Shown here piece by piece: positions 36,288 to 36,400 of a DNA stretch of 36,400 bases. Each line of letters begins with the position of its first letter. Positions within the stretch are counted from its first letter, which is position 1. This stretch comes from Gammaproteobacteria bacterium (lineage in GTDB: Bacteria; Pseudomonadota; Gammaproteobacteria; GCA-2400775), in contig JAESQP010000147.1 in NCBI GenBank assembly GCA_016765075.1, positions 1-36,400 of the forward strand, given 5' to 3'. A model generated the notes under the pieces. The model ran no database searches and was not told the origin of the DNA. It was given only the letters and a program-made list of their open reading frames with translations. The position numbers were made by a program, and so were the translations under genes.

Positions 36288-36306
36288 AATAAGAATAGTT
36301 TTCATT
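36288..36306 (-). promoter_or_regulatory. possible Fur box upstream of bfr
   Basis: Read on the minus strand, AATGAAAACTATTCTTATT matches 14 of 19 positions of the Fur consensus (AATGATAATCATTATCATT). It is about 125 bp upstream of the bfr start and could also serve a gene beyond the right edge. The match is moderate and the region is A+T-rich. Confidence 0.35.
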
Positions 36307-36400
36307 TCGATAACGTTTGTGTTTATGACTCATGTTGTGTGCTTCTTTACTCGCCTTTGTGTCCTGTTACAGTGCTAATCGTTTACAATGCGAAGGCGAA

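Noticed and set aside
1-36400. CRISPR array, tRNA or rRNA genes, phage genes
   Set aside because: Looked for repeat-spacer periodicity, cloverleaf-like segments and phage structural proteins; none seen.

Overview
The window looks like a piece of a gammaproteobacterial chromosome, probably from a motile, aerobic, free-living (possibly marine) species. Most genes have closest recognisable relatives in Pseudomonas/Shewanella-type bacteria: HsbR/HsbA-like partner-switch proteins, DUF3024, DUF4404, PurT, YajQ and Bfd/Bfr. I cannot name the genus. Base composition is moderate, except that the copper ATPase at the left edge is visibly richer in G+C.

Layout. (1) 1-3.5 kb: the 3' part of a Cu+ P-type ATPase (copA, cut by the window edge), then three small minus-strand genes (DUF3024, DUF2784, a PepSY-TM-like protein). 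A 72-bp attC-like integron site lies between the last two, so this stretch looks like accessory DNA. (2) 3.8-16.4 kb: a large chemosensory locus with two divergent operons. The leftward operon encodes a membrane MCP-like receptor, a STAS protein and a REC-SpoIIE phosphatase-HATPase protein, an HsbA/HsbR (CrsA/CrsR)-type partner switch. The rightward operon encodes a second STAS protein, CheY, CheA, CheW, a soluble three-PAS receptor, CheR, CheD and CheB. Sigma-28 (FliA)-like promoters face both ways from the shared intergenic region. (3) 16.4-18.2 kb: gpmA and an HNH endonuclease, with a strong plus-strand terminator that has no protein gene upstream of it. (4) 18.3-23 kb: a secreted M1-M28 double metallopeptidase whose C-terminal PDZ domain has decayed behind a stop codon and two frameshifts, and a DUF389 membrane protein. 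(5) 23-29.5 kb: housekeeping and accessory genes (repeat lipoprotein, yajQ, CPA2 antiporter, YbaK-type deacylase, DUF4404, Sel1-like lipoprotein, purT, msrB). (6) 29.5-36.4 kb: a TVP38-flavoprotein reductase fusion paired with DUF547, a 160-bp MITE-like palindromic element, DUF465, a membrane retropepsin-like protease, a TraB-family protein, and a Fur-boxed bfd facing bfr across a shared terminator.

The most interesting region is the chemosensory locus. The sequence suggests that a sigma-factor partner switch is wired into a chemotaxis array. The receptor in the partner-switch operon and CheD end in nearly the same peptide (GEIDLF / GEVDLF), while the PAS receptor upstream of cheR ends in a CheR-tether-like pentapeptide (EWDEF). 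No tRNA, rRNA, CRISPR array or intact insertion sequence was seen.
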